A stretch of DNA of 64,000 nt from Sulfitobacter sp. HNIBRBA3233 (GTDB lineage: Bacteria > Pseudomonadota > Alphaproteobacteria > Rhodobacterales > Rhodobacteraceae), in the NCBI RefSeq assembly GCF_040149665.1, contig NZ_JBEFLP010000001.1:1922001-1986000 (forward strand), given 5' to 3'. Below the pieces are notes generated by a model, which saw nothing but the letters and a program-made list of their open reading frames with translations, was not told the DNA's origin and searched no databases. How positions within the stretch are numbered: the first letter of the stretch is position 1; each line of letters begins with the position of its first letter. The translations under genes were made by a program, and so were the position numbers. Shown here in pieces: positions 17,036-25,801 of the stretch.

Positions 17036-17184
17036 TGTTTGGCCTGTTGAAATTCCTGTTCGTGCTGGTGATCGGGGTTTACCTCGGCTTTCAGGCCAAC
17101 ATGATGCTGATGCGCAGCGAATGCGCCGCTGGCGAGGGCCAGTGGACCGGTACGATCTGCGTCGATTCGGAGCTGCTGCAATGA
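17035..17184 (+). CDS. 49-residue single-span membrane or exported protein between bluB and rimM
   Basis: Begins one base inside the bluB stop (TGATG) and overlaps the rimM ATG by 4 nt, so it is translationally coupled on both sides. Residues 3-20 are hydrophobic ([17 protein letters not shown]), forming a signal anchor. The short remainder has two cysteines (Cys30 and Cys42, as [17 protein letters not shown]) that could form a disulfide in the periplasm. No function is known to me. Exact packing in the operon makes it a likely real gene. Confidence 0.72.
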   Translation: MFGLLKFLFVLVIGVYLGFQANMMLMRSECAAGEGQWTGTICVDSELLQ

Positions 17185-17762
17185 GCGATACCAAAGTCTG
17201 CGTCGGTGCGATCTCGGGCGCCTATGGCGTGCGCGGCGAAGTGCGCGTCAAAAGCTTCTGCGCGCGGCCCGACGATATCGAGGCCTACAGCCCCCTGACC
17301 GATGAAAGCGGCGACCGCAGGTTCACGCTGGCCCTGCTGCATCCGATCAAGAACGGGTTTTCCGCGCGGATCGCCGAGGTCGCCACCAAGGAAGAGGCCG
17401 ACGCCCTGCGCGGCGCGCAGCTTTACGCGGATCGCACCCAGCTGCCGTCCCTGCCCGACGACGAATTCTACCATGCCGACCTGATCGGCGTCGATGTCTT
17501 CGACACCGGTGGCACGCGGCTGGGGCGGGTGAAGACCGTCCAGAACAACGGCGCCGACGACCTGCTGGAGCTGCAACTGGCGGGCGGGTCGAACACCGTT
17601 TTCCTGCCCTTTACCAAGGCGGCGATCCCGACGGTTGATCTGGCCGCCGGGCGCATCGTGGCGGATCCGCCCGACGGGCTGCTGCCGGAGGCCGCCGGTG
17701 GCCCTGCGGAGGACGCGCCGCACCAAGGCGCGGAGGACGCCTCCCGCGACACCCCCGAATGA
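17181..17762 (+). CDS. rimM: Ribosome maturation factor RimM
   Basis: Assists assembly of the 30S head and 16S rRNA processing, binding S19. The 193-residue protein has a RimM N-terminal beta-barrel ([19 protein letters not shown]) and a C-terminal PRC-barrel ([24 protein letters not shown] and [15 protein letters not shown]). The final 30 residues are a low-complexity Ala/Glu/Asp tail. It overlaps the upstream small gene and the downstream sulfotransferase-like gene by 4 nt each. Confidence 0.96.
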   Translation: MSDTKVCVGAISGAYGVRGEVRVKSFCARPDDIEAYSPLTDESGDRRFTLALLHPIKNGFSARIAEVATKEEADALRGAQLYADRTQLPSLPDDEFYHADLIGVDVFDTGGTRLGRVKTVQNNGADDLLELQLAGGSNTVFLPFTKAAIPTVDLAAGRIVADPPDGLLPEAAGGPAEDAPHQGAEDASRDTPE

Positions 17763-18544
17763 GACGGGTGATCTTCCACGCGGGCTTCCACAAGACCGGC
17801 ACCACGGCGCTGCAACAGACGCTGCGCGCCAACCGTCAGGCCCTGCGCCCGGAAATCCGGCTGGTACTGCGCCCGGGCATGACGGCGCTGTGCGAATCCG
17901 CCCGCGCCTACAGCCGCAGCCTCAGCGATGTGGACCTCGGCATGGTCAAATTCGAGGCCGCGGCCCTCGCGCGCGTGCTCGACGACGAAATGGCGGACCA
18001 GATCTTCATCACCTCCGAGGATCTGTCCGGCCACATGCCCGGACGCCACGGGTTGCGCGACTATGCCGCCGCCCCCGACCTGATGCGCGCGCTCGCTGTG
18101 GCCTTCGGTGCGGCCTGCCCCGAGGACGAGATCGCCTTTCTCTTCACCACCCGTGCCGCCGATCCGTGGCTGCGCAGCTGCTACGTGCAACATCTGCGCG
18201 CCAGCCGCATGGTGCTGGACGCGGATGACTATACCTCCCGCCTCGCGGCGTCGGCGGATCACGCGGCGATCATCGACCGGATCCGCGCCGAAGTGCCCGA
18301 TCACAAGGTGCACGTCGCGGCCCTCGAAGACCACGCCGATGCGCCCCTCGGGCTGGCCGAAGTCGCACTCGACCTGCTGGAAGTCTCTGCCGCGCGCCGT
18401 GCAAGGCTGCGCCCCGCGCAGGGCCACCGCAACGCGGCCCCCACCCCCGCCCAGACCGCCGAGCTGCTGGCGCTCAACCGGTCCGATCTGTCTCAGGCCG
18501 ATCTGAAAGCCGCCAAGGCCCGCGTGATGGAGCAAGACAGCTGA
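17759..18544 (+). CDS. Sulfotransferase-like protein, paralogue 1
   Basis: A 261-residue protein. The N-terminal [13 protein letters not shown] resembles the 5'-phosphosulfate-binding loop of PAPS-dependent sulfotransferases. [17 protein letters not shown] resembles the 3'-phosphate-binding segment (R and S at the usual spacing), and [12 protein letters not shown] lies between. The family transfers sulfate from PAPS to sugars or other hydroxyls. No signal peptide is present, so it is cytoplasmic. It overlaps rimM by 4 nt and is followed immediately by a clear paralogue. The acceptor is unknown, and the assignment rests on motifs only. Confidence 0.6.
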   Translation: MRRVIFHAGFHKTGTTALQQTLRANRQALRPEIRLVLRPGMTALCESARAYSRSLSDVDLGMVKFEAAALARVLDDEMADQIFITSEDLSGHMPGRHGLRDYAAAPDLMRALAVAFGAACPEDEIAFLFTTRAADPWLRSCYVQHLRASRMVLDADDYTSRLAASADHAAIIDRIRAEVPDHKVHVAALEDHADAPLGLAEVALDLLEVSAARRARLRPAQGHRNAAPTPAQTAELLALNRSDLSQADLKAAKARVMEQDS

Positions 18545-19338
18545 TGCCCCGCCGGATCGTCATACACGCAGGCTTTCACAAGACCGGCACGAGCAGCGTG
18601 CAGCAGACCCTGCGCGCCGCGCGCGGCACGCTGAAACCGGCGCTGGCGCTGCGGTTGAAGGGCCAGATGACCGAACTGATGCAGGCCACGCGGGGCTATT
18701 CGACCTACCTGACCGAAGACGCGCTCGACAAGGTGTCGCGCCGGTTCGACGCGATGCTTGACGGGCTGCCGGGGATGCCGCGCCGCACGCTGCTGATCTC
18801 AGCGGAGGAGCTTTCGGGGCATCTGCCGGGGCGCGGGCTGCTGGCGACCTACAGCGCGGCGCCGGTGCTGATGTATCTCTACTGGCAGCGGATCCGCGCG
18901 CGGTTCACCGAGACGCCGGTGCATTTCTGCTTCACCACCCGCGACCCCGATACATGGCACCGCTCGGCCTGGGCCGAACATGTCACCTCCTCCTCGCTGA
19001 CCCTGTCGTTCGAGGAGTTCTGCGCAAGCTATCCCGATGCGCCGGACCTGCGCGGGATCGTCAGCCAGGTCACCGCCCGCGTGCCCGCCCCCGTCCACGC
19101 CATCGCGCTGGAGGATTGCGCCGACCGCCGGCTCGGCCCCGCCGACGCGGTGCTGGATCTGTGCGACATTCCCGATGACCTGCGCGCCGCCATCCCCGCC
19201 CAGCCGCCCCAGAACCGGCGCGCCGACGACGCGACGCTTGCCGCCCTTCTGGCGGCGAACCGCACCCACGAAGACCCGGACACGCGTCGCGCCGCGAAAC
19301 GCGCGATCCTTGCCGCCGCAGAGGGCCCCACCGCATGA
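18544..19338 (+). CDS. Sulfotransferase-like protein, paralogue 2
   Basis: A 264-residue tandem paralogue of the preceding gene. It shares [18 protein letters not shown] at the start, SAEELSGHLPGR mid-protein, and CFTTRDPDTWHRSAWAEH as the likely PAPS 3'-phosphate site. Its start overlaps the previous stop by one base (TGATG), and its stop overlaps trmD by 4 nt. The two copies have diverged outside the motifs, so they may have different acceptors or act as a heteromer. Acceptor and pathway are unknown. Confidence 0.6.
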   Translation: MPRRIVIHAGFHKTGTSSVQQTLRAARGTLKPALALRLKGQMTELMQATRGYSTYLTEDALDKVSRRFDAMLDGLPGMPRRTLLISAEELSGHLPGRGLLATYSAAPVLMYLYWQRIRARFTETPVHFCFTTRDPDTWHRSAWAEHVTSSSLTLSFEEFCASYPDAPDLRGIVSQVTARVPAPVHAIALEDCADRRLGPADAVLDLCDIPDDLRAAIPAQPPQNRRADDATLAALLAANRTHEDPDTRRAAKRAILAAAEGPTA

Positions 19339-20141
19339 GCGACAGCGAAAGACCTCTCAAATCCCACGGCACCCGCCGCGTGACTGCAACGCTGAAACCG
19401 CGCGAGCTGATGCAGGAGACGCCCGATTACGTCGGCGCGTGGCGCGCCCATGTCATCACCCTGTTTCCCGAGTTGTTTCCCGGTGTGCTGGGTGCCAGCC
19501 TGACCGGCCGCGCACTGAAGGAAGGCCGCTGGCAGTTGCACGCCCACGATCTGCGCACCCACGGGCTGACCAAGCACCGCAACGTCGATGACACCCCCGC
19601 CGGCGGCGGCGCGGGCATGGTGCTGCGCGCCGATGTGGTCGGCCCCGCGATCGAGGCTGTGATGGATCAGGCGTCAGGCCGCTGGCCGATCCTCTACATG
19701 TCGCCGCGCGGGCGGCGTTTCGATCAGGCGATGGCGCGCGATTTGGCGCGCTGCGACGGCGTGACACTGCTCTGCGGGCGGTTCGAAGGCGTCGACGAAC
19801 GGGTGATCGAACACTACGGCATCACCGAGGTATCGCTGGGCGATTTCGTGATGACCGGTGGAGAGCTTGCCGCGCAGGCGATGATCGACGCCACCGTGCG
19901 CCTGCTGCCCGGTGTGCTGGGCAACGCCGAAAGCGCGGTCGAGGAAAGCCATTCGGACGGCCTGCTGGAGCATCCGCAGTATACCAAGCCTGCCGAATGG
20001 CAGGGCCGCGCGATCCCGCCGGTGTTGATGTCGGGCAACCACGCGGAAATCGCCAGATGGCGGCGCGAGATGTCCGAGAAGCTGACGCAGGAGCGTCGCC
20101 CCGATCTCTGGGCCGCGCGGAACGCAAAACGCGATGGCTGA
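19335..20141 (+). CDS. trmD: tRNA (guanine-37-N1)-methyltransferase TrmD
   Basis: Methylates G37 of tRNAs with SAM, preventing +1 frameshifting. It has a knotted SPOUT fold. Motifs seen are TPAGGGAGMVLRADV, MSPRGRRFDQ, LLCGRFEGVDERVIEHY and SLGDFVMTGGELAA, the SAM-binding knot. The 268-residue length includes about 35 extra N-terminal residues before AWRAHVITLFPELFPG. An internal ATG (at MQETPDY) is a possible shorter start, but the ATGA overlap with the upstream gene favours 19335. Confidence 0.97.
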   Translation: MSDSERPLKSHGTRRVTATLKPRELMQETPDYVGAWRAHVITLFPELFPGVLGASLTGRALKEGRWQLHAHDLRTHGLTKHRNVDDTPAGGGAGMVLRADVVGPAIEAVMDQASGRWPILYMSPRGRRFDQAMARDLARCDGVTLLCGRFEGVDERVIEHYGITEVSLGDFVMTGGELAAQAMIDATVRLLPGVLGNAESAVEESHSDGLLEHPQYTKPAEWQGRAIPPVLMSGNHAEIARWRREMSEKLTQERRPDLWAARNAKRDG

Positions 20142-20880
20142 CTGGTCCGATCTGCGCGACGAGCTGGACCGCTGGCAACACGCCGGCCTGCGCCCGCGCC
20201 TGTGGTGGCGTGACGACGACGCCCAAGCCGTCACCCCCGCGCTCGACCTGCTGCTGTCGCAATCGGATCGCCACGGCGTGCCGGTGCACCTGTCGGTGAT
20301 CCCCGAAGGGCTGCACCCCGATCTGGCCCCGCGTCTGGACCGCGCCCCGCGCGCGTGGGTGCTGCAGCACGGGCTGCGCCACCGCAACCACGAACCCAAG
20401 GGCAGCCCCGCCTCCGAAGTCGGTGCCACCCGCCCCCTGCCCGATCAGGTCGCGGACCTGCGGCGCGGCTGGGCGCTTCTTGCCGGCGCAGGCTTGCCCC
20501 GCCTGCTGCCCGCGCTGGTGCCGCCATGGAACCGCATCGGCGATGAGACCCGCGCGCGCCTGCCCGATCTGGGCTACAGCTATCTGTCCAGCTACGAGGG
20601 GCGCGGCGATGCCGCCCCGGTGCCGGGGCTTTTCCACCTCGATGCGCATCTCGACCCGATCCGCTGGAAAAAGGGAAATGTCTTTCGCGGCGCGCACAAG
20701 ATGCTCGATATGCTGATCGACCATCTGGCGCAGCGCCGGACGGGGGCCCCCGCACATCCGGTCGGGCTGGTCACGCACCACTTGCAAACCGGCGATGACA
20801 TCTGGGCCTTCACGGACCGGCTCTTTGCCGAAACCGCGGGCCTGTGGCACGATCTGCCCGCCCTGCGGCAGGAGGCCTGA
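20134..20880 (+). CDS. Polysaccharide deacetylase (NodB)-like protein
   Basis: A 248-residue protein resembling the NodB homology fold. WWRDDDA near residue 24 could supply the catalytic and metal-binding aspartates, QHGLRHRNH supplies histidines, VPPWNRI resembles the R-x-P-W/Y loop, and THHLQTGDDIW near the C-terminus the last histidine motif. There is no signal peptide, so the substrate would be cytoplasmic or lipid-linked. It overlaps trmD by 8 nt and precedes a GNAT gene by 3 nt. The deacetylase call is family-level; the substrate is unknown. Confidence 0.72.
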   Translation: MADWSDLRDELDRWQHAGLRPRLWWRDDDAQAVTPALDLLLSQSDRHGVPVHLSVIPEGLHPDLAPRLDRAPRAWVLQHGLRHRNHEPKGSPASEVGATRPLPDQVADLRRGWALLAGAGLPRLLPALVPPWNRIGDETRARLPDLGYSYLSSYEGRGDAAPVPGLFHLDAHLDPIRWKKGNVFRGAHKMLDMLIDHLAQRRTGAPAHPVGLVTHHLQTGDDIWAFTDRLFAETAGLWHDLPALRQEA

Positions 20881-20883
20881 GCA

Positions 20884-21729
20884 ATGGTCGAGATCAGTTT
20901 CGCCACCCCCGCCCAGCGCGTCGAGATCGAAGAGTTCATGCACGCGGCTTTTCCACGCGCGAAATGGGGGCGTGACGGCTGGACCCGCCTGCTGGCCAGC
21001 CGCTGGCTGGAGGGCGGCGAATTTGCGGTGCAGGCGCGGGACGGCGATGCGCTGGTCGGCGTGATGGGCATGAACGACAGCCTGCGCCACACCCCGCGCG
21101 GGCCGCAAAGCTACCGCAACCTCACATCGTGGTACGTTCTGAAATCCCATCGCGGCATGGGGTTGGGAGAGCGGCTGATGCATCACGCCATGGCCGACCC
21201 GCAGGTCACCTCGACCAACCTGACCAGCGCCAAGGCGGCGCTGCCGCTGGTGGACCGCATCGGGTTTCGCGTGCTCGACGACACCCGCTATACGTGGCGC
21301 AAATCCGGCGCGCCCGCCCTGTCGCTCAGCCGCGATCCGCTGGCCGAGGCGCCGCTGGATGCCGTTGACCGTCGCGTGCTGGCCGATCACGCCGATCTGG
21401 ACCTTGTCCCGCTGGCCATCGACACCCCCGACGGGCTGTGCACGCTGGTGCTGTCGGTCAAGCAAAAGCGCGACGAATACGTCACCCACGAAGTCGTCTA
21501 CGCGGGCCAGCCCGACCTGCTGGCGCGCAACGCGGCTGCCATCGCGGACACCGTGCTGCCCGACACGCCCGCCGTCTTCAGCGTCGACAGCCGGCTGGCA
21601 CCGGGTGCCGCGCCGCCGCTGGTCGAGATGATCGAGGTGCCGCGTTTCTACAAGGGCAGCAGCCTGCTGCCCGCCGAGATCGACCACATGTATTCCGAGG
21701 TCGTGCTGATGGGTATGAAGCTTTACTGA
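20884..21729 (+). CDS. GNAT-family N-acetyltransferase
   Basis: A 281-residue protein. The first ~140 residues are a GNAT domain (LVGVMGMNDSL, then acetyl-CoA loop SWYVLKSHRGMGLGERLMHHA with R-x-x-G-x-G/A character). The second half (about 150-281) is an additional domain I do not recognise, with VSVKQKRDEYVTHEVVYAG-like sequence. It is co-directional with the deacetylase-like gene. Substrate unknown. Confidence 0.8.
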   Translation: MVEISFATPAQRVEIEEFMHAAFPRAKWGRDGWTRLLASRWLEGGEFAVQARDGDALVGVMGMNDSLRHTPRGPQSYRNLTSWYVLKSHRGMGLGERLMHHAMADPQVTSTNLTSAKAALPLVDRIGFRVLDDTRYTWRKSGAPALSLSRDPLAEAPLDAVDRRVLADHADLDLVPLAIDTPDGLCTLVLSVKQKRDEYVTHEVVYAGQPDLLARNAAAIADTVLPDTPAVFSVDSRLAPGAAPPLVEMIEVPRFYKGSSLLPAEIDHMYSEVVLMGMKLY

Positions 21730-21779
21730 AAGGAACAATTTCCGCGCGGGCCGCGTTGGCGTGCCAAAGGAGACCCGTC

Positions 21780-21941
21780 ATGCTGGAAATCATTCTCATT
21801 CTGCTAGTTATTGCCGCCGTGGCAGCGCTTTTGGGGTTCGGCCGCATCTCCGGCCTTGCGCTGACCGGTGCGAAGCTGTTGATCGGGGTGGTGCTGGTGC
21901 TGTTCCTGCTGGTCATCCTCGGCGTCATCGCCATCACCTGA
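21780..21941 (+). CDS. DUF1328 family small membrane protein
   Basis: A 53-residue, two-helix inner-membrane protein. The pattern ILLVIAAVAALLGFGRISG, then a second helix after AKLL, matches the DUF1328/YtjA family. A strong ribosome site AAAGGAG is 7 nt before the ATG. Family members are widespread and often stress-induced, with no defined biochemical role. It lies between the GNAT gene and the rplS leader, on the same strand. Confidence 0.82.
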   Translation: MLEIILILLVIAAVAALLGFGRISGLALTGAKLLIGVVLVLFLLVILGVIAIT

Positions 21942-22067
21942 CGCGCGGGACCTGACCAAGGGGCTTGAACACGCGCCCCTTCCCGCCTATACGCCCCCTG
22001 TCTGGACCGCGCAGCGATTCCGGGCGCGTACGCCGTTGCGTATGGATCAAAGCAAAGACGATGCTAC

Positions 22068-22147
22068 CTTCGGTGCGCCGCTGCGGCAGGCGCAACAGGA
22101 CAGACCGAAGCTCTTGGATCAGATGAAAACCTTCGTGGCATACCACG
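22068..22147 (+). promoter_or_regulatory. Structured leader upstream of rplS
   Basis: A compound hairpin, CTTCGGT (22068-22074) pairing with ACCGAAG (22104-22110), encloses GCGCC/GGCGC. A second hairpin, CGTGG-CATA-CCACG (22134-22147), ends just before the ribosome site AGGAGAAG. The sequence GGATCA occurs on both sides of the first structure. This gap (21942-22169) probably holds a promoter and an RNA element controlling L19/L31. No named riboswitch is recognised. Confidence 0.45.
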
Positions 22148-22169
22148 AGCATATTTAGGAGAAGATCAG

Positions 22170-22544
22170 ATGAACCTGATCGCACAGATCGAGGCGGAAC
22201 AGATCGCCGAACTGGGTCACCAGATTCCCGATTTCCGCGCCGGCGACACCATCCGTGTCGGCTTCAAGGTGACGGAAGGCACACGGACACGTGTGCAGAA
22301 CTACGAAGGCGTCTGCATCAGCCGCAAGAACGGCAAGGGCATCGCCGGTTCGTTCACCGTCCGCAAGATTTCCTTCGGTGAAGGTGTGGAGCGTGTCTTC
22401 CCGCTGCACTCGACCAACATCGACAGCATCGAAGTCGTTCGCCGTGGCCGTGTGCGCCGCGCGAAACTGTACTATCTGCGCTCGCGCCGCGGCAAATCGG
22501 CCCGCATCACCGAGAACGCAAACTACAAGCCAGTCAAAGCGTAA
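22170..22544 (+). CDS. rplS: 50S ribosomal protein L19
   Basis: Large-subunit protein at the 30S-50S interface. The 124 residues show the family motifs [56 protein letters not shown] and [24 protein letters not shown] good ribosome site AGGAGAAG precedes the ATG. Its leader is structured, and rpmE follows after 11 nt. Confidence 0.98.
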   Translation: MNLIAQIEAEQIAELGHQIPDFRAGDTIRVGFKVTEGTRTRVQNYEGVCISRKNGKGIAGSFTVRKISFGEGVERVFPLHSTNIDSIEVVRRGRVRRAKLYYLRSRRGKSARITENANYKPVKA

Positions 22545-22555
22545 GGGTCAGACCG

Positions 22556-22777
22556 ATGAAAGCAGATACACATCCCGACTATCACATGATCAATGTGAAA
22601 ATGACCGACGGCACCGTGGTTCAGATGAAATCCACATGGGGCGCCGAAGGCGACCAGCTGTCGCTCGACATCGACCCCTCCGTGCACCCCGCATGGACCG
22701 GCGGCTCCTCGCGCCTGATGGACACCGGCGGCCGCGTGTCGAAGTTCAAGAACAAATACGCAGGTCTGGGCTTCTAA
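22556..22777 (+). CDS. rpmE: 50S ribosomal protein L31, cysteine-free form
   Basis: A 73-residue L31. [15 protein letters not shown] and the ending [16 protein letters not shown] are characteristic. The zinc-binding CxxC of the C+ form is absent, so this is the zinc-independent type common in this group. It is cotranscribed with rplS, and a strong terminator follows at 22804. Confidence 0.95.
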   Translation: MKADTHPDYHMINVKMTDGTVVQMKSTWGAEGDQLSLDIDPSVHPAWTGGSSRLMDTGGRVSKFKNKYAGLGF

Positions 22778-22803
22778 GCCACGACGACCCGCAGAGAGAT
22801 ATG

Positions 22804-22831
22804 AAGGCGCGCCCCCACAGGCGCGCCTTTT
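22804..22831 (+). terminator. Terminator of the rplS-rpmE operon
   Basis: A stem AAGGCGCGCC/GGCGCGCCTT with a 6-nt loop is followed by TTTTGCTTTT. It is a canonical intrinsic terminator 27 nt after the rpmE stop. Confidence 0.9.
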
Positions 22832-22928
22832 GCTTTTCGGGGCGCGCGCCCTGCGCGCGGATCGACCGGGCGGGCATCCCCCGGCTGTATCCGAAAGCGC
22901 GCCGGGACCGGACAAACATCGGGACAGG

Positions 22929-23774
22929 TCAGGCCAGCAGGCCCGCCAGCAGCGGATGCGGGAAGCTGCGCGGCACCGTGATCGCGTAGAACGTTTCGGT
23001 CAGGTCCAGATCGAAAGGCGCGGTTTGCAGCATCCCCGACGCGATCTCGTCGGCCAGCACCACATCGGGCGCCAGCGCCACGCCGACGTTTTCGCGCGCC
23101 AGCAGGCGGACCATGGCCACGTCATCGGCTTCGGCGGCGATGGTCGGCGTGATGTCCAGACGCGCCAGCAGGCTGTCGAACCCGACGCGGATCGTGCCCG
23201 TGGGCAGGATCAGCGGCTCGGACGAGAGCAGCGACGACAGCGTATCGTGGGCCATGCGCGAGGGCGCGCCGTGCAGGGCCACCCGCTGCGCCGCGATGCT
23301 GTGGGTGGTAAAGGCAGTCGCCTCGCCGCTGCGCGGCGGTTCCGTCGCCAGAACCACGTCCACGCCCAGCGCGCCCAACATCTCGAGCAGCCCTTCGGCC
23401 TGCCCCGATTTCAGGATCACCTCGCAGGCCCCCAGAACCGGACGCAGAAACTGCAACTGGAAGTTCCGCGACAGCGTCGACAGCGCCCCGACCCGCAGCG
23501 GCGGGACGTCGGCGATACCGTGGGCCAGCACGGCCTCGAGTTCGGATCCCGTGGCAAAGATCCGGTCCGCGTGGTCCAGCACGATGCGCCCCACCTCGGT
23601 CAGGCGCAGCTGGCGACCGACGCGATCAAACAGCGGATGGCCCAGACGTTCCTCCAGCGCCTTGATCTGCGCCGACAGCGCCGATTGCGACAGGTTCAGC
23701 CGCTCGGCGGTGCGCGTCAGATGCCCTTCGTGCGCGACGGCGTGGAAATAGCGCAGATGGTGGTAGTTCAGCAT
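22929..23774 (-). CDS. LysR-family regulator, NhaR-like
   Basis: A 281-residue regulator. The start MLNYHHLRYFHAVAHEGHLTRTAERLNLSQSALSAQIKALEERLG is close to NhaR-type activators, which usually respond to sodium or pH and switch on Na+/H+ antiport. No antiporter gene is nearby, so the target is open. An inverted repeat with LysR-box geometry lies just upstream (23790-23808). The gene is divergent from mipZ. Confidence 0.85.
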   Translation of the reverse strand: MLNYHHLRYFHAVAHEGHLTRTAERLNLSQSALSAQIKALEERLGHPLFDRVGRQLRLTEVGRIVLDHADRIFATGSELEAVLAHGIADVPPLRVGALSTLSRNFQLQFLRPVLGACEVILKSGQAEGLLEMLGALGVDVVLATEPPRSGEATAFTTHSIAAQRVALHGAPSRMAHDTLSSLLSSEPLILPTGTIRVGFDSLLARLDITPTIAAEADDVAMVRLLARENVGVALAPDVVLADEIASGMLQTAPFDLDLTETFYAITVPRSFPHPLLAGLLA

Positions 23775-23789
23775 GGATCGCCCCTTTCA

Positions 23790-23808
23790 TTCGTTTCAAT
23801 AGAACGAA
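23790..23808. promoter_or_regulatory. LysR-type box TTCGTT-N7-AACGAA
   Basis: A perfect 6-bp inverted repeat with 7-bp spacer, containing a T-N11-A core, 16 bp upstream of the NhaR-like start. It is well placed for autoregulation. Confidence 0.45.
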
Positions 23809-24019
23809 ATACCGGTAAATCCACGCAGAATCGGACGGGCCATGTCTGGACGCGGCGATCGCTGTCTGCAATACGGCCGCTGCGCGCCCCGGCGCGCTGG
23901 TTTTCGGCAGGATTGCCTGTGCCAGCGTGTCCAAGGTGCTTTCCATAAAGGCAAACCCCACATATAGTGGCTGCAACAATATCCTGCGGCAAAGCAGGCT
24001 GGCATGAGGGACATTGGGC

Positions 24020-24829
24020 ATGGCGCATATCATCGTCGTCGGGAACGAAAAAGGCGGGGCCGGAAAATCAACGGTCTCGATGCACGTTGCCACAGCGCTG
24101 GCGCGCATGGGCCATTCGGTCAGCGCGCTTGATCTGGATCTGCGCCAGCGGACCTTTGGCCGCTACGCCGAGAACCGCGTGAATTTCCTGCGCGAGGCGG
24201 GGCTGGACCTGCCCAGCGCGCGCTGCCACGACCTGCCCGAGATCGACGCATCGGCGCTGGCCCCCGGTGAAAACGTCTATGACCATCGCCTGTCCGCCGC
24301 CGTTGCGGAACTGGAGCCGTCGAACGACTTCATCCTGATCGACTGCCCCGGCTCGCACACCCGCCTCAGCCAGGTCGCGCACAGCCTTGCCGATACGCTG
24401 ATCACCCCGCTGAACGACAGCTTCATCGACTTTGACCTGCTGGCCCACACCGACGCCAGCGGCGAAAAGATCACCGGCCCGTCGGTCTATTCCGAGATGG
24501 TCTGGAACGCGCGGCAGTTGCGGGCGCAGGCCGGTCTGCCCCCGATCGACTGGGTCGTGGTCCGCAACCGGATGGGCGCACAGCGCATGGTCAACAAGGA
24601 AAAGATGGAGCGCGCGATCCAGAACCTGTCCAAGCGGATCGGGTTCCGCATCGCGCCGGGGTTCAACGAGCGGGTGATCTTCCGCGAGCTTTTCCCGCGT
24701 GGGCTGACCCTGCTGGACCTCAAGGACATCGGCGTCAAGCAGTTGAACATCTCGAACATCGCGGCGCGTCAGGAACTGCGCGACCTGATCAAGGCGCTGA
24801 AACTGCCCGGCGTCGACGCGGATTTCTAG
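24020..24829 (+). CDS. mipZ: Division-plane positioning ATPase MipZ
   Basis: A ParA-family P-loop ATPase that forms a gradient from ParB at the poles and inhibits FtsZ, placing division at mid-cell in alphaproteobacteria lacking Min. The 269-residue protein has the deviant Walker A GNEKGGAGKST near residues 8-18, then LDLDLRQRTFGRYAENR as in MipZ, and Walker B FILIDCPGSHT. The ATG at 24020 gives MAHIIVVGNEKGG. The stop shares CTAG with the convergent eamA gene. Confidence 0.95.
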   Translation: MAHIIVVGNEKGGAGKSTVSMHVATALARMGHSVSALDLDLRQRTFGRYAENRVNFLREAGLDLPSARCHDLPEIDASALAPGENVYDHRLSAAVAELEPSNDFILIDCPGSHTRLSQVAHSLADTLITPLNDSFIDFDLLAHTDASGEKITGPSVYSEMVWNARQLRAQAGLPPIDWVVVRNRMGAQRMVNKEKMERAIQNLSKRIGFRIAPGFNERVIFRELFPRGLTLLDLKDIGVKQLNISNIAARQELRDLIKALKLPGVDADF

Positions 24830-25701
24830 CCGCGCCGCCGTTGGCGCCGCTGGCGCATCAGCACGACTGCGTTGGACACAAACAGCGCTCCCAGCACCAC
24901 AGCCCCCCCGCTCACGGCCCATGGGCCGGGATTCTCGGCCAGCAGCCACCACACCAGCAGCGGGGCGAAGACGCTTTCGCCCAGCACCAGCAGCGCCACC
25001 TCGGCGCTGGTGATGAACCGCGGCCCCAGCGCGAGGAAAATCGACGACAGCGCGATAAACCCCGCGTGCAGCGCCAGCAGCGGAACCTGCCCCGCCCCGA
25101 CCGACAGCGGGGCCGCCAGCGGCAGGATCAGCAGCGCCACGACAACATAGGCAAAGGGCACGGCGGCAACCATCGACACATGCCGCAAGCGCCGCGCCGC
25201 GGTCAGCCCGCCGGCGAACATGGCCGAGACGCTCAGCGCCATCAGATCGCCCTTCAGCGACGCGCCCTCCGTCTCGCCCGAGCCGTAGGCGATGATGCTG
25301 AGCCCCACGGCCACGGCGGCAATGGTCAACAGCATCCGCCGCGTGATCGGTTCTTTCAGGAACACCCGGCTGAAGATCATCGCGAAGACCGGCATCGACG
25401 CGATGATGAAGACCACGTTCGCCACCGATGTATTGTCGACGGCAAGCACGAACATCGCACCGCTCAGCCCCGTGCCCGCGCCATAGATCACCCCCGGCCA
25501 GCCGGTCCGCATCACCGCGCGGAAGGGCGCCACCCCCTGCCAGACCAAAAGCCCCAGCGCGATCAGCGCACCGGCGTTCAGCAGCCGCCAGAAGGCGATG
25601 GTCAGCGCATCCGCCGCGATCACGCGCACGAACAGGCTGTCGGGCACGACGAAGGCCACGCCGAGCGCGGTCAGGATCAGGCCTTTGAGTTGGTCATTCA
25701 T
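24826..25701 (-). CDS. EamA-family (DMT) transporter
   Basis: A 291-residue inner-membrane protein with about ten hydrophobic helices in two EamA repeats. The second repeat contains SVFAPLLVWWLLAENPGPWAVSG, typical of the family. The C-terminus is a short Arg-rich tail (RQRRQRRRG). It converges on mipZ and shares 4 bp with it. Substrate unknown. It is a distinct paralogue of the transporter at 11.3 kb. Confidence 0.87.
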   Translation of the reverse strand: MNDQLKGLILTALGVAFVVPDSLFVRVIAADALTIAFWRLLNAGALIALGLLVWQGVAPFRAVMRTGWPGVIYGAGTGLSGAMFVLAVDNTSVANVVFIIASMPVFAMIFSRVFLKEPITRRMLLTIAAVAVGLSIIAYGSGETEGASLKGDLMALSVSAMFAGGLTAARRLRHVSMVAAVPFAYVVVALLILPLAAPLSVGAGQVPLLALHAGFIALSSIFLALGPRFITSAEVALLVLGESVFAPLLVWWLLAENPGPWAVSGGAVVLGALFVSNAVVLMRQRRQRRRG

Positions 25702-25801
25702 CCCTCACCACTGCCCCGAAATCCGGGGCCAGTAAAGCGCTGCGGTTGTTTTGATCCGTCGCGCCCTACCATGTGTTGCGCGAAGTGAAGGAAGACCGCC
25801 G

